64,000 nt of DNA from Cricetomys ansorgei (GCA_026225945.1 JAMJFZ010000881.1:1771001-1835000); one strand, 5' to 3'. Positions 11,601 through 23,329 are shown, counted from the first letter of the stretch. Translations and numbers: made by a program. The notes: generated by a model from the sequence alone, not told the origin.

Positions 11601-14600
11601 ATATCATTTCTCTTCTCTTTCCCACTCTTCGAGCTTCCCAAATATAAAACAAAACAAAACACATGACTTAGAATCTTTATTACAGGAATTGCCCCTGAAG
11701 AAACCAAAGCGGGGCACTCCTTTTACATATATTTGGACATATTTCATATGCTTGTTGTTTTGAACTTAGTGCCCATACAGCTCTGGGCACTTGAAAAGTA
11801 AATAATGCTGTAAGATGATGTCAACCTTTGTAAAACACCATACATGGTTGAAATTCTGTATTGCTTAGTTATGATGGTGGACACGTGCGCTAGAGAGTGC
11901 AGGGATAATTTGTGAGGTTGGTTCCTCCCTTCTACAGTTATGAGGGTTTTAGAGGTCAAGTTCAGTTCACCATGCTTGCTTGTTAAGTTTTGACACTCTG
12001 AGATATCTTTCAGGCCATATATGACTTTTAATACTACTACATTCTTTCTCTTTCCATCTTCTTTTCCAAACACTCTAAGCAATAAAGAAGACGATCTTCT
12101 TACAATATGAATATGTTCATTGCATCCGGGAGAGAGAGCCTGGGATGAGCACAGATGGTTCTTTGTGAAGGTCCTGCTCTAGAAGGGAAAATGGCAATAG
12201 TCTCAGCAGTTCCCAAGATACTTCAGATATGAGGAATGACATATGTTTCAAGGATTTTTTTTTTCATCTCCCTATTTTATGTTTCCTTAAGTATTAGATT
12301 TGATAGTTTTTCAAAATGTTCTGGATAGTTATCTTTTCAAACTGTAAAATTTTGCAGAGGCAAACTTTTCTTGAATGTTTAAAAATGATTTTTTGTTGTT
12401 GTTGTTATTGTTATTGTTTTGTTTTGTTTTTCGCTCATATCTCAAATGCAGGTGCGTGGGACCGATCTATAACTGAGAATGCCAATTCTTTCCTACTCAT
12501 CACTGACACAGGCCATGACTCAATCGCAGGGTTGTGTTGCTGCCCCTGAAACAACAAGCCCTGCTGGTTTATGTCAACAGCCCCAGAACGGAAAGTGAAT
12601 TATAGCTTTGCAGTCAGCCTCTAAGGTCTGCGTGGCAATAGCCGGTTTTTCAGAATGCGCAATTTAGAGACTTGGGAAAAGGAGACTTATGAAGTGTATT
12701 TTTTGAAACTTGTACTGGAGTCAAAGCTGTGAAATTTCAAAATAAAGACCGATATAAAATCAGTTCAAAATACACCTACTGTTTTTTAGACAACAGGGTG
12801 TTTTTGTCCATATTCTAGAATTTTGGAAAGGAGTACAGTCTACTTGTGAAAATATGCAGTGAATCCCTAAGATCCACAGAAATAATTCAGATTTGGATTT
12901 CTTCAAAATGTAGTTTGCAAGATAATAACTTAGACATGTTAATTCATGGACTGACCTTTCTAGTTGTTAGTGTTTACTTGTGTGAAATGATTGAATAATC
13001 TATGAAGACTTTTTTAAATATACAAGGCTACACAAAATTTAACCAAAAGGAAAGTATTGATTCCTCCTTTCTCAAAGGAGATGTTTTGTGAAGCTTATTT
13101 AGATAATTTTAAAGTAGCCTATTTTTGTGTTAATGTCACTTGTAACTTGGAATACTTTGTACTGCACACAGAGCATATTCTGTCATGTAATGAATTTTCT
13201 TTATAAACAGTGTTGTGTTCAAAGTGTTCATTGTAAGCTGTGTAAATTAAAGATACTTATTTAATTTACTGTTTTTAAGGCTGAAAGTCCAAGTTCAGAC
13301 AGTCTGTAATTTAGGATTGTGAGGAGGGTCCCCGCAACAGAAGCAGACTCAAAGCAAAGGTATCACATCAAAGACAGGATAACCAAAGAGAATTAAAGGT
13401 CAGTCTTATTCTTTATAAGAACCTAGGCTTCCAGGAACTAAGTAGAGCCCCATGAGGACTACTTCAGTCCTTCCTCAGGGCAAAGCACTCAACAACCTAT
13501 TCACCTCCCCCTGGGCACCACCACTTAAGGAGCACCCTGATGAGAGCCTTCCTCAAGGTGGAAGAGAGCTCAGAGAAGAGCAGTGCCATTCTGCTGGGGT
13601 ATGGGCAAGAACCCCAGAGAGAAGCTTCTTCCCTTATTTCTTCTTCATGCCAAATTTTCAGCTTTTATTTGGAAACAGCTATTTTTAAGGAAAGGTATAG
13701 TTAAGTCCAGATAAGTGTCCTGTTTTAATTTAGAGATGTAGAGTCATACTAATATTTTGAAAATTATACAGTGTACATTGTATCTGTCTTTCACTGTTAA
13801 ATACTGTGGTAATTTGTCACACATTATTTCAAGTGCTGTTATCGAGAGAAAAACTGCATTGAGGAAAACAGATGTGTTTGTGTCCCCGGTACACTTCTAT
13901 TCAAGTGAACGGACCTGGACAGCAAGTGAAAATTATGTAACATTCAAAGTGATAATAATTGTTATCACACAGAAAAAAAGGAGCTCGAGAAATTAAAGAG
14001 AGGGTGAGAAGATGTTTTATGCAGGATTTAAATAAAGGAGGCTCTCAGAAAGGAGAAAGAAATAGGAAGAGTGAGCTTGCTGAATGATTGACAGCACGAC
14101 ATGCCAGCGGTAGGAAGAATCAGCTGGGCTGCGATGATGTGAGTTGTGTTAGAGAAACAGCAAATCTGCAAAAAGCTCAAACTTACTAACAAGGGGAGAG
14201 AGGTGAGGAACCAGATAAGGAAAACTAGGAAGTGGACCCTGCAGGAACTGTAGACTTTGGACAACACAAGATTTGACTAGGTGAAGAATGGTATTGTAAC
14301 TTCTTATAATGAGATGGAAATCAATGTCTATTCGTGTTGGGGAGGGTACGAAGGATGGATCACAGAAAAGTGACCCATCTTACTGAAGTCTTACTGAAGT
14401 CTAACATGAGTAAGCAATGAGTGTGTTTGGTTCACTTAGAAGATTCCAACGTAATACATGTTATGTGTTTACCTATTTCACTCTCACTGATAAGGTAATG
14501 AATGAGTTAAAATATACACAAGTTTGGGTGATGAAAAGAATGGATTTGAGTAAACTCACACGTACAATAGGCTGGAAAGGTGTGTGTATTAAAAATTAGA

Positions 14601-15110
14601 ACTGTGGTCAAGATATTGTGCTCACCAAATGACTGACAATCCTAACTTATTACAGCCAATGAGAGCATCCCAAACACATTTCCATTTTGCAAATATCACT
14701 AAAGCCTAAAATATGTTAATAGATATGTAGTTGAATGTACAACCTGTATTAAAGTGACAAAGAGATAGGGAACATGTCTGTGCATCTTTTAAAGAAAAGG
14801 CTCTGGAAAGTGAAAGTTTCATGGCATCTATTTGTGGAGTTCCGTGTACCTGTCGCTTGTTTCCACACCCCAGAGACCTAAGGTGCAGTTTTCTACCCCG
14901 GGTATAAAGGGAAGGACTTCACAACTCCTTGCAGTTCCACTTTGCATTTGAGGGTCTTACTATCTCTCAAAAGATCAGAAGCACACCCTAGGTGGTCACT
15001 GAATTTTGAGTAAATTGAAATAAATGTCTTATACTTCTGACATCAACAAAATATATTACAGTTTGTTGTTGCTTCTCTTCTCGCATTCCTTCATATTTGA
15101 AATAAAGTAA
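8666..15110. other. Long stretch with almost no recognisable transposons
   Basis: About 6.4 kb of mixed-complexity DNA. Only simple T/G-rich runs are obvious, at about 10814-10851 and 12388-12432. The longest open frame, at 11744-12082 on the minus strand (112 codons), shows no domain, signal peptide or exon-like setting. The 13320-13690 part is richer in G and C and might be an old LTR remnant, but no family was recognised. At 14380-14401 an 11-bp unit, TTACTGAAGTC, is tandemly duplicated. Confidence 0.5.
12388..12432. repeat. TTG/TTTTG-rich simple repeat
   Basis: An interrupted run of GTT, ATTG and GTTTT units on the plus strand. It may be the reversed A-rich tail of an eroded retroelement, but no element body is recognisable beside it. 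Confidence 0.75.
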
Positions 15111-15136
15111 TCACGTGGTCGTCACCATCATCGCCG

Positions 15137-15167
<31 letters not shown>

Positions 15168-15195
15168 CATCATCATCGTGGTCGTCATCATCACA
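15111..15195. repeat. ATC/CAT trinucleotide microsatellite
   Basis: The core is a run of CAT units at about 15137-15176. It is flanked by degenerate units that contain CpG. The same 11-mer, CGTGGTCGTCA, occurs on both sides of the core, at 15114-15124 and 15177-15187. Confidence 0.95.
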
Positions 15196-17189
15196 GCCTG
15201 AATGATTTCCCACTGGAGAATAAGATGGTTTTAAAAAAAGCACAGATGTGGAATGCTGGTCATATCACATGCAAAATACGGACAAGGAGCTAAACCTGAA
15301 CTTAAGGTGATTTCTCAAGAGATATAAATGGGAAAATGAACCTTACATTTAGTGAAGTAAAACCATGAAGTAGCCAACACATATGTGACACATTGTGCTA
15401 CTTGATTTCTTCACTTACAATTTACACATTAAATCTGCAAATTACATTCATAATTAAATACCATTAAATGTAGACTCTAAAAGTGAGAACTAGATGGACA
15501 GGAACCAGAAGACAGGTCATCATTTTCTGAACTGTAGGCAGTCCTGACATCATAGAATAGTTCAAAAGAAGATACGTTAAATATAGAGTATTTTCCAGTA
15601 TCAGAATGCCTAGTGCTGTTCAGGCCGTTTGTTTTGAGGAGAGAAAGGACTGTAAGTTTAGTTTGGCTATAGATTTTGTTTACAAAAGGGAAGATGATAT
15701 AGTCCAATAAATCCCAACTTGTGCAATTCTAAACATATCCACAGCTGTCGAATGACACTAGGTTATAAGACAATTACAAATTACAAATTCAAAGAGTTAG
15801 TGAGAAAAGGATAAAAATTTGGCTATGAAATGACAGGTTTTGAAGCTGAGCAGGAAGTGACCTATCCAAGCATTTAACTTATATTCCCCAGGATGAGATA
15901 CATCCCGAAGTCTGCTTAGGTCGGCAGTCAGTGCACTGCTGACTTCTAACCTTGACTGCTATTACTGAGCACTCATCAGAGTTTTCATCCAAGGGCTAAC
16001 TTCAGAGATAGAAATGTCTCTCTTATTGTCATGGAAAAAAGACCAATAAGAACACAATCATAAGTGAGTGGAATTCCATTATAAGTTTATTTTACTTACC
16101 TAAGCAAGAATTTCTGACTATTCTGGAAAGCCAGATGTGTTGCTTATGCCATTAAATAAGGAGAAAATTTTAAACAATTGAAGACAATGAAACTAGGAGT
16201 CATGCTAGAGCAATTATGTTACAGCTAAAAGTGCTGTCTTAGTACCTCAACACTTCCTAGTCTGTATAAGAGTAAGTTTGGCTGATGCAAACATACAGAG
16301 CTATAAGTTGCCTGTTATTATACACCAATATTAGATCTTTATCATCCATTACATGGGTACTGGATTGATGTTTTAAACAAATTCTTTAAAAATAGTTGGG
16401 TTTTTTTTTTATCTTGGAAAATTTCATATGCATATAAAATGAAATGTAAATATTTCGACCCATATTTTAGTTTTTCAGGCTGCCCCCATGACCGGCCAAT
16501 ACAGCCCTGCATCCTCTTCATGTCTGTTTGCCTTTTGTTTATAACCCACCAAGTCAGGACAGTTATTGCAGCCAATATATGCATAATAATGTGTCACCTA
16601 TTGGAGCATGGGAATCCACTGGTAGTTATATCTTCAAAAACATTGATTCTCTCTCACCAAGATCTATCTGCTGCCAAAAGGCTGTCAGTGGTAGTGCATA
16701 AAATGTGATACTTGATATGCAATAAAATATTCAAAAATAGTAAATGACAAATTCTTGTTGATAACAATGTATCAACTAAGTTTATATACAGCAACCAGCC
16801 TGCAAAGCGTCAAAAGTGGATCTGTAGTATATCGTTATAGGAAGCACAGTTCAAATTACAAAATTAACGACCATCCTTTTTTTCAAATTCCTTGATAGCC
16901 TTAAGAAGCATAAATAATTCTTCAAACTGTGTATCTATGAGGATGAAGAGTCTGAATGGAAAGATGTGGGTTTACCCTTTTGCTTCACAGCTTTGGAAAT
17001 CTGCAAATAAGATTTCCAGAGACTTATAGGTGGCAAAACAGAGGAATATTCCAGCTCGTTTAAATCAGGGCAAAGCCTGCACCAGGACTATTCAAAGGGC
17101 AACAATATATTTGCTGCAGATGACCTTTCTACCTTATATTCGTTTCTTTTTCTTTTCTTTTTAAAATATTTTCCTGTGATATTCTTATA
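15196..17189. other. Unassigned non-coding DNA
   Basis: No gene or confident repeat is visible over about 2 kb. The 80- and 89-codon frames at 16342-16708 overlap on opposite strands and show nothing recognisable. Confidence 0.5.
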
Positions 17190-17330
17190 TGTTCTTCATA
17201 ATTCAACTCAAATATCACTCTCCCTGAAATTTCTTCTTAGTCTCTGAAGCAGAGAGTGCTCCAGACATGTTGGGTCCTTTATGCCAAGTTCTTTAAGCCA
17301 TTAATTCTAGTGTATTTAACAATTTGTCTT
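17190..17330 (+). repeat. Possible L2 LINE 3' region, plus strand
   Basis: AACTCAAATATCACTCTCCC and TGAAATTTCTTCTTAGTC resemble the L2 segment AACTCAAATGTCACCTCC followed by GAAGCCTTCCCTGA. AGTGTATTTAACAATTTGTC is in the position expected for the next block. The match is loose, and only the order of blocks supports the call. Confidence 0.42.
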
Positions 17331-17480
17331 TCAGATATGGCTAACTTGTGGCCTGTGGATAGCACGCGGCTGAGAAAAGGTATGAACGTGGCCCAACACG
17401 AAAGAATAAACTCAGAACATCAGGAATACAGTTTTAATTTTTTTGATAATGTGATTGTGTGGTTCTTGAGCATGAACTTC
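17331..17480. repeat. Ancient mammalian interspersed repeat, family not assigned
   Basis: ACTTGTGGCCTGTGGATAGC, ACGCGGCTGAGAAAAGGTAT and GAACGTGGCCCAACACGAAA resemble a mammal-wide repeat containing GCATGCGGCCCAGGATGGCT and ATGAATGCGGCCCAACACAA. The following T-rich stretch also fits that repeat. I could not recall its formal name. The fragment lies directly after an L2-like segment. Confidence 0.42.
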
Positions 17481-17899
17481 ATAGATGATAGTTTCCTTTC
17501 ATGATATTAAAACTTGGATCTCCTAGTTGCTAAACCACGTGTCTATAATCAAGGGTGTGTTTATTTGCTTAGTACCCAAGCTGCTTCTTAATAAATTGCA
17601 AATGTTACTTGGGGTTGTAGGTGAATGGCTACATTTATAAACGTAAACGCATTTTAAACTTAAAGAACTTTTACTATTTTTTTCACCTGTAAGTTAGCTT
17701 TTAAAGTAAATCACAGGAATGTAGTTTTCATTTTTATAAATAGAGTGAAGGTAAATGAGTGCACATCTGTGAATGTGCTCCAAAAAAGTAACCATCGCTA
17801 ATCGCTTTTTGAGGGCAATTGAACTTTAGGACAATGGTAACGTAGATGAAATATGAACATGAGAAAACAGGAAAAAATTATGCATTCCCTTCAAAAGTC

Positions 17900-17947
17900 A
17901 AGAGAGAGAGACAGAGAGAAACAGAGACAGAGAGACAGAGAGAGAAA
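17900..17947. repeat. GA-rich simple repeat
   Basis: Plus-strand AGAG and ACAGAG units run for about 48 bp. The complementary pyrimidine composition appears on the same strand about 900 bp downstream. Confidence 0.95.
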
Positions 17948-18621
17948 CTAAAATTGTCAAAGCAAAACAAGAAATAAGAAAAGTTCAGCAGTGAAGTCAG
18001 CAGGAGCTTAAAGGATAGAATGTAATGAGCAGTCGATAAAAGCTTGATAAGGACTGAAAGCTTCAGTTGATTATGCGAATGGGGCTTAGCGTTCCCATTA
18101 TTGAACATTTTTCTGCAGCTTTCTTCAGCAGATATTAAGCTTGTAAAGAACAAAAGATTTCAGGAGCCAAGTCTTTAAGAGAAGCAATAATAGCATTTGG
18201 AAAATTTATTAAAATACAAAAGGATCAAAAGTCTTTAGAGAGCTAATCAGGGTGGTGATCTTGCATTCTCTTTGTACAACTAAATTGAGTCCGTAGTATT
18301 AAACCTCAACCGTGGGACTGTAATTACACAACTAACTAGCCACCTGCAGTTCAGAGAGTGTGGAGTGAATTGGGTCAGGCTGGAATAAAGTCAAAATACT
18401 TAAACGAGGAATCAAAAACTTCCGTGGCTTTTGCAATTTGGCTGTTAGTGTGACTGTGAATTAGCTGACACTTGGAATAGCAAAATTTTCAGGGTTTCAC
18501 ACATTTACACTTATATTATCTCTTAAAAGCCTTTAAAAATATACAAATAAGGAATCAAACTTGACAGAAAACATCTACTATATGAAGGTCAAATGAATTA
18601 CTTTTTCAGAATTATTTTTCA

Positions 18622-18623
<2 letters not shown>
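17948..18623. other. Unassigned non-coding DNA, possibly conserved
   Basis: No transposon was recognised. The 18230-18500 part has mixed composition, with CTAATCAGGGTGGTGATC, GTAATTACACAACTAAC and TGTGAATTAGCTGACAC, so it contains several homeodomain-like cores. Conservation cannot be judged from one sequence. Confidence 0.4.

Positions 18624-18671
<48 letters not shown>
18624..18671. repeat. TA dinucleotide microsatellite
   Basis: An uninterrupted AT/TA run of about 48 bp. It is self-complementary and could extrude as a cruciform. Length polymorphism is expected. Confidence 0.98.
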
Positions 18672-18674
<3 letters not shown>

Positions 18675-18841
18675 AAGTGAGAATGAAAAAAATCAAACTT
18701 TCTAGTTGTTTTCCATAAGATACAGTGATAACTTCAGCTCTCTGTACTTAAACCATAGCATGATCTCTTTAAGAATTTTTTACAGGGTGTTTCAAAAGCT
18801 CTACACAGGAGGATACTGACAACCTAGTGTTTCTGACATTC

Positions 18842-18900
18842 TCCCTTTTTCTCTCTCTCTGTCTCTCTCTCTCCTCTTTTTCTCCTCTTTCTTTTCTTTC
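18842..18900. repeat. CT-rich simple repeat
   Basis: CT, CTGT and CTTTT units run for about 58 bp on the plus strand. This composition is the complement of the GA tract at 17900-17947. Confidence 0.93.
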
Positions 18901-20009
18901 ATCAAATGCACAGTTAAGACTTAAATTTTTGAATTTTTGAATTTTAAGCTCATGAGCTGTTAAAGTGATGTTTCTTAAATGCACACCATCATATTATGAA
19001 TGCAAAGTTTCTACCATTTAGAAATGTCTTCCAGAAATTAGAATTACGAAGTAGGATTATGCTGTTGTGAGAGAAGAAATGACCAGAAATACATTTGCCT
19101 GGTACAGCTCTATGGTATTTCTGGTATTTTCTCATTTGCAGACTTACCAGATACTATTGGAAAGAGATAAAGAATTATTTATTAAATAGAGAATATGTTT
19201 TAAATGACAAGTAGAAAAGCCGCGAACAAACAATGATTACGGCAGCAAACCATTCTCAAAATTCAGAAGTCTTCACTGGAAACTACACTGTTTATGTACT
19301 GTTTTGTATAGACTTCATTACCAAGTATCAGACAGAATCTGAGAGCTAAAAATAATTAGAATTTGATAGTGTTTCTGTGACGGTAATTGTACCATTTAAT
19401 ATCTTTCAGTTTTTGGAGAAATAAAACTTAGTCCCTTGTTCAAATCCAATAGTGTAATTCAAATGAAGGTTTGTTGCTTCTGCATTGAGAGCATGAACCC
19501 TTCGGGCACAGTAACTGTTGGCAATGTCTGGATAGAAAGATTATTGGACATTGTGTGGACTCAGCTAGGCCTGCTAGCTTTTTATATAGAAGACCCAGAA
19601 GATGGTTTGTTATAGTTCGTCTCAGATATAAAGGGAACACTTATTTGGTGTCAAGTATTATATATGACAACAAAACTTATTGCAAGTATAATAATTATGA
19701 ACATTAGATAATATATGATATTGTGACAGAAGAAATGACCAAAAAACAGATTTGCCCAACACAAAATTATAACCTATTTTAAGTAACTTTGCCCTTAAAA
19801 ATTATTACAAGTACTTTTGAAAAATTCAGTATTTCTGACTTAGGCTCTTGGCTCACCACTCCTTGAAAAGCAGACAAAATTTGCTCAGTCACTGTACATA
19901 ACAAGACCACTTTTTTTCTTCTATGTGGTACCTCAATTTACTGTTACAATTGAATTGGAAACTATCTTGGGAGCTATAAATCTTAGTTCTGACATTGCCC
20001 AGTTTTTTT
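18901..20009. other. Unassigned DNA containing a diverged direct repeat pair
   Basis: No gene was recognised. A segment at 19065-19102 is repeated with changes at 19721-19758. Both copies carry TTGTGA, one variable base, then AGAAGAAATGACCA, and an ATTTGCC a few bases later. Weak similarity may continue further on each side, which suggests two copies of one undetermined old repeat. Confidence 0.5.
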
Positions 20010-20165
20010 TTTTTTCACTTAAAATTAGTCTTTAATGTGCAAGAACATATTTAAGATTTAGAGTAGTATTTGTTTGGGGTACATGACCCAATTGTGTACA
20101 TAGTGAGATTAAACAGGATTTTGGAGAATCTCACCATTTTGAGCCCATGGAGTTTAAGTGAGGGG
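20010..20165 (-). repeat. Possible old L1 3' UTR fragment
   Basis: A T-run is followed by TTGTTTGGGGTACATGACCC, AATTGTGTACATAGTGAGAT and TAAACAGGATTTTGG. These loosely resemble inverted old L1 3' UTR text with GGTACATGTGATAATTTGG and AATGATCAAATCAGGG. Support is weak. Confidence 0.35.
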
Positions 20166-20230
20166 TAAATTCCATTCATGTAGGTGAACGAACACAAATA
20201 AGGGTAAGGTCCATCAAGAGTTTATAGGTC

Positions 20231-20491
20231 TTGGGGAAAGAAAGATTGCTCAGCAGTTCAGAGTGCGTGCTGCTCTACAGAACACCCAAGTTCAGTTCCC
20301 GGAACCCATGGTACACAGCTCACTATTATCTCTAACTGTAGCTCCAAGGGATCCGACATCTTCTTCTGGACTCTTTGGACATCTGCTTTCATATACATAC
20401 ATACATACATACATACATACATACATGTGTATGTGTATTGAACTCATACACATACACACACACACATAAATTAAAAATAATCTATTTTTAA
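20231..20491 (+). repeat. B2 SINE with expanded tail microsatellite
   Basis: GAAAGATTGCTCAGCAGTTC matches the B2 head, GAGATGGCTCAGCGGTTAAG. It is followed by GTGCTGCTCTACAGAACAC, TCAGTTCCCGGAACCCATGG, CACAGCTCACTATTATCTC and CTCCAAGGGATCCGACATCT. These give the internal RNA polymerase III A/B-box region and B2 body in the correct order. The end is an ATAC array (20393-20426) and CA units before an AAATTAAAAATAA tail. Confidence 0.88.
20393..20426. repeat. ATAC tetranucleotide microsatellite
   Basis: About eight ATAC/CATA units inside the 3' part of the B2 element, probably grown from the CATACA-rich B2 tail. Confidence 0.95.
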
Positions 20492-20507
20492 GAAATGAAT
20501 TACAGGT

Positions 20508-20665
20508 ATAGCTGATGTGGGAGCACACACTTGTAAATCCAGCTCTCAGCAGAGGTACATCCCAGAGGACCAAGAGCTCAAGCCAAGCACGGCTGACTCA
20601 TTGAGTTTCAATCCAACCTACACTATAAAAGACATTCTCTCAAAGACAAACACAAACAGACAAGT
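20508..20665 (+). repeat. Old B1-like (PB1/B1F-type) SINE, plus strand
   Basis: GGGAGCACACACTTGTAAAT and CCAGCTCTCAGCAGAGG match the 7SL-derived GTGGCGCACGCCTTTAATCC and CAGCACTC regions. AAGAGCTCAAGCCAAGCACG, TTGAGTTTCAATCCAACCTA and GACATTCTCTCAAAGACAAA match later B1 blocks. It lies within 20 bp of the preceding B2 tail. Divergence is high. Confidence 0.75.
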
Positions 20666-21464
20666 GTCAAAACACAGCGGCAACACAGAGGGTGAATCTG
20701 CCAAAGGTCACATTAATATTTCTCGATTATAAATATTTCAACTTATTAAAAATACAATTAAAAAACATAGATGATATTATTACAAATATTCCTATCTTCA
20801 GAAAATACATTAATAAATAAGGCAAAGACAAAATAAATTTACTAAAGATGATGAAAACAAGTGTGTCTGAAGAAATACCTGACCCTCTTAAGGAGTTCAG
20901 ATTTATCACAGTCCATCCCATGCAATATAACAAAATATTGGTAAGGATATTATAAACTAATGGCTTATTGATATGTCTGATCCAAACACAATCACATAAC
21001 AAAAGTACTAAAGAAGGTAAGAGAAGTTTTTGGCTGGGTAGATATTGCAATGCACTAGAACAACTTTAAAATGAAAGAACAAATGAATGCAACCAGGGCC
21101 ACTGAAGGTTCCCTGGGACTGTAGAGTATGGTCACTTACTTATTCAATAACATGGTCCCTCATTCTCTGCTACTGAATTCTTTTTACTCAGATATTGGAT
21201 CATTTGAACCTTTATGACAGATTAAGTTTTATTGAAAACCTTGCCTTTATAACTTGGTGTCAAGGAGGTTTTAAGTCACATAGTTAACTTGATATTTGAC
21301 CCTCATTTATAAAACAATAATTACAGTGTTGTCCCTAATGCTGGATATCTGTATTTATTCATGTGTTGATTTATATATTTAAATAATTATATAAATCTAA
21401 AATCAGACGTGTACGTAGGTGGGTTATACGTCACGAACGGTATTGGACACGTTCCATCTTAATT
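20666..21464. other. Unassigned AT-rich non-coding DNA
   Basis: No repeat or gene was recognised. The 107-codon minus-strand frame at 20727-21050 translates to a hydrophobic leucine/isoleucine-rich chain, as expected from AT-rich DNA. Confidence 0.5.
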
Positions 21465-21545
21465 TCATTACAATAATCCAACAGAACGGAAGTTATTTTT
21501 TATCATCATTAAAGATGGGGAGCTAGACTTTAGAGGCTCTAGTTG
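21465..21545 (+). repeat. Possible MIR fragment, plus strand
   Basis: ACAATAATCCAACAGAACGG, ATTTTTTATCATCATTAAAG and ATGGGGAGCTAGACTTTAG fit the MIR core order of CAACAACCCTATGAGG, TATTATTATCCCCATTTTAC and AGATGGGGAAACTGAGG. The fragment is short and diverged. Confidence 0.48.
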
Positions 21546-21744
21546 GCTTGAATTGCAGAGAAGATTCACAGAGTTTAACTAATCTACTGTTTTCTATGAA
21601 AATCTCTTCTGGCAGAGAACTCTTGTACAGTTATAAGATTTAACTGAAAGCAAATTGCACTGGAGAAGACCACTCAGCGAGTGGAAGGGATGGTTACATC
21701 CAGGACACACAGTTCATAACCCACTTGGCTGCTTGCATATCTTC

Positions 21745-21850
21745 CTCATTTTGTGACTTCAGGGATAATCTCAGCTTCTCCATCACAGATGTCTCACCTA
21801 TAAAATGGGACAGTGGCAGAAATTAACTCAAGGACTTGGTTTAAACAGTA
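21745..21850 (-). repeat. MIR-type SINE fragment, minus strand
   Basis: TTTTGTGACTTCAGGGATAA, CTCAGCTTCTCCATCACAGA and CACCTATAAAATGGGACAG match the inverted MIR core: GTCACTTAACCTCTCTGAGC, CTCAGTTTCCTCATC and TGTAAAATGGG. Only about 200 bp separate it from the opposite-strand MIR-like piece. Confidence 0.6.
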
Positions 21851-22132
21851 CATGATTTGGGAATTAAATAATAAAACATATAGAACAGTGGAGATACAAG
21901 GTAGGTACAATATATGTAATTATCAGCATTATTTAAAATGTTCCGTGACTCTTGTTTCTGTTTGTTGGAAAACAATAAAAAGCAAAATAGTATATAGGTG
22001 TCTACTGGTCCATAATGAGCAAATCAAAATTTGAACAGCATGATGAGTTCTCTGGTTCTAAACAACCAATCTCTAACAAAGCTTGTGCTCACTTGGAGCA
22101 AAATTTATGTTTTAAAATAATGTAAGCAGAGA

Positions 22133-22265
22133 ACTGGGCATGCAAGGGTAGACCTGTAACTCTAGTCTTAGGCAGAGAGATGTAGGAGGATCGTAAGTTC
22201 AGGGTTATCCTAGCTACACAGTGAGTTTGAACGTGAGGTCAGCCTTAGACCCACAAGACCCAAAA
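22133..22265 (+). repeat. B1-like SINE, plus strand
   Basis: AACTGGGCATGCAAGGGTAG, CCTGTAACTCTAGTCTTAGG and AGGAGGATCGTAAGTTCAGG are followed by AGCTACACAGTGAGTTTGA. The order matches an old B1. The element runs straight into the CA array, which probably grew from its A-rich tail. Confidence 0.8.
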
Positions 22266-22328
<63 letters not shown>

Positions 22329-22531
22329 TCAAATACATACCACACACACACACCAAAAACACACCATATACACACACACACACACATACACACCACAAAC
22401 ACACCAAATACACACCATACACACACACACACATACACAACACACACACACACACACACACAAAACAAACACACACACACATACACACACACACCCCATG
22501 CACACAAACAGGGACACACACAGAGAGACCA
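22264..22531. repeat. Long interrupted CA microsatellite
   Basis: About 270 bp of CA units with TA, CC and AAA interruptions. All six frames stay open over much of it. The 119-, 138- and 161-codon open frames here are composition artefacts rich in Val/Cys or His/Thr, not genes. Confidence 0.98.
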
Positions 22532-23329
22532 CACACACCACACATCCATCTTACCAAGCAAGCAACCAAATGCAGATAGGCACGCGTGCATGTATTTCTT
22601 CTTAGACCCTACTGCCTCTTGCACATTTAATAATTGATGTAAGGAAATTTCAAGTATTATCTTGAAGTCTTTCTCTTCCTCTCTACCTGACCACTCCATC
22701 TGAGATTGCCACCAAACCTCCTTTGTGAATAATTATCTATATATCTCACATGTTTCCAACCCAAAAGTTTTGTGTGGTACCTTTTATTCTGGTGATTAGA
22801 CTGACTCTGAACTCCTCGGAACACATTGAAGGGCATGGTGAGTAAAAATGTTGGCTACATTTATGGAAATATGTAGCACTCAAATTGGTGCCACATCTAT
22901 AAGCACTTTGTGAGGTTTGGCTAACACACACTGGTGCTATAGTAAGACTCATGAGTCGATTTCATATCTACGTTTCTGAGTAGCTCTTATAGTCTGGTAC
23001 ATGCTCCATGTTTTCCCCTAAATAAAGCATTATTATTATTTTTTTATTCAGTGTTTGCTAACCATCCTCAATAAGTTCCATGGCTCGTGACCTGAAAGAA
23101 GCCTTTCTCCCTGTTCCCTGGGCCCCTTTGCAGAGTCCCGCCTTGCTTCTTAGCTCTGCATCATGCTTTGGACCCATTTCATAGAAATGGTGTCTCAGCG
23201 ATTCAGAACCATTTCCTATAAACACCATTTACTTCCTCAGTTTCCCTAGTACTGTTTCTTGCCTTCCCTCTCTGCCTTTTCTTGTCTTTATGTTTAGTTC
23301 ATTCTTTTTTTTTCAGTCAGCAAAATTGT
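22532..23329. other. Unassigned non-coding DNA
   Basis: No gene or confident repeat was recognised in about 800 bp. An ATT run and a T-run at about 23028-23046 are the only simple sequences. Confidence 0.5.

Noticed and set aside
11744..12082. 112-codon minus-strand open frame
   Set aside because: No recognisable motif, and the length is within chance expectation for 64 kb of AT-rich DNA.
13320..13690. GC-richer stretch that might be an LTR or exon
   Set aside because: No family landmarks, target duplication or splice-flanked frame could be found. The 78-codon frame at 13452 has no recognised domain.
14890..14930. TATA-like box GGGTATAAAGGG
   Set aside because: No CpG island, initiator context or downstream frame could be tied to it, and TATA-like strings are common in AT-rich DNA.
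22210..22699. Open frames of 119, 138 and 161 codons
   Set aside because: They are translations of a CA microsatellite and give (Cys-Val)n or (His-Thr)n chains. Openness follows from the repeat, not selection.
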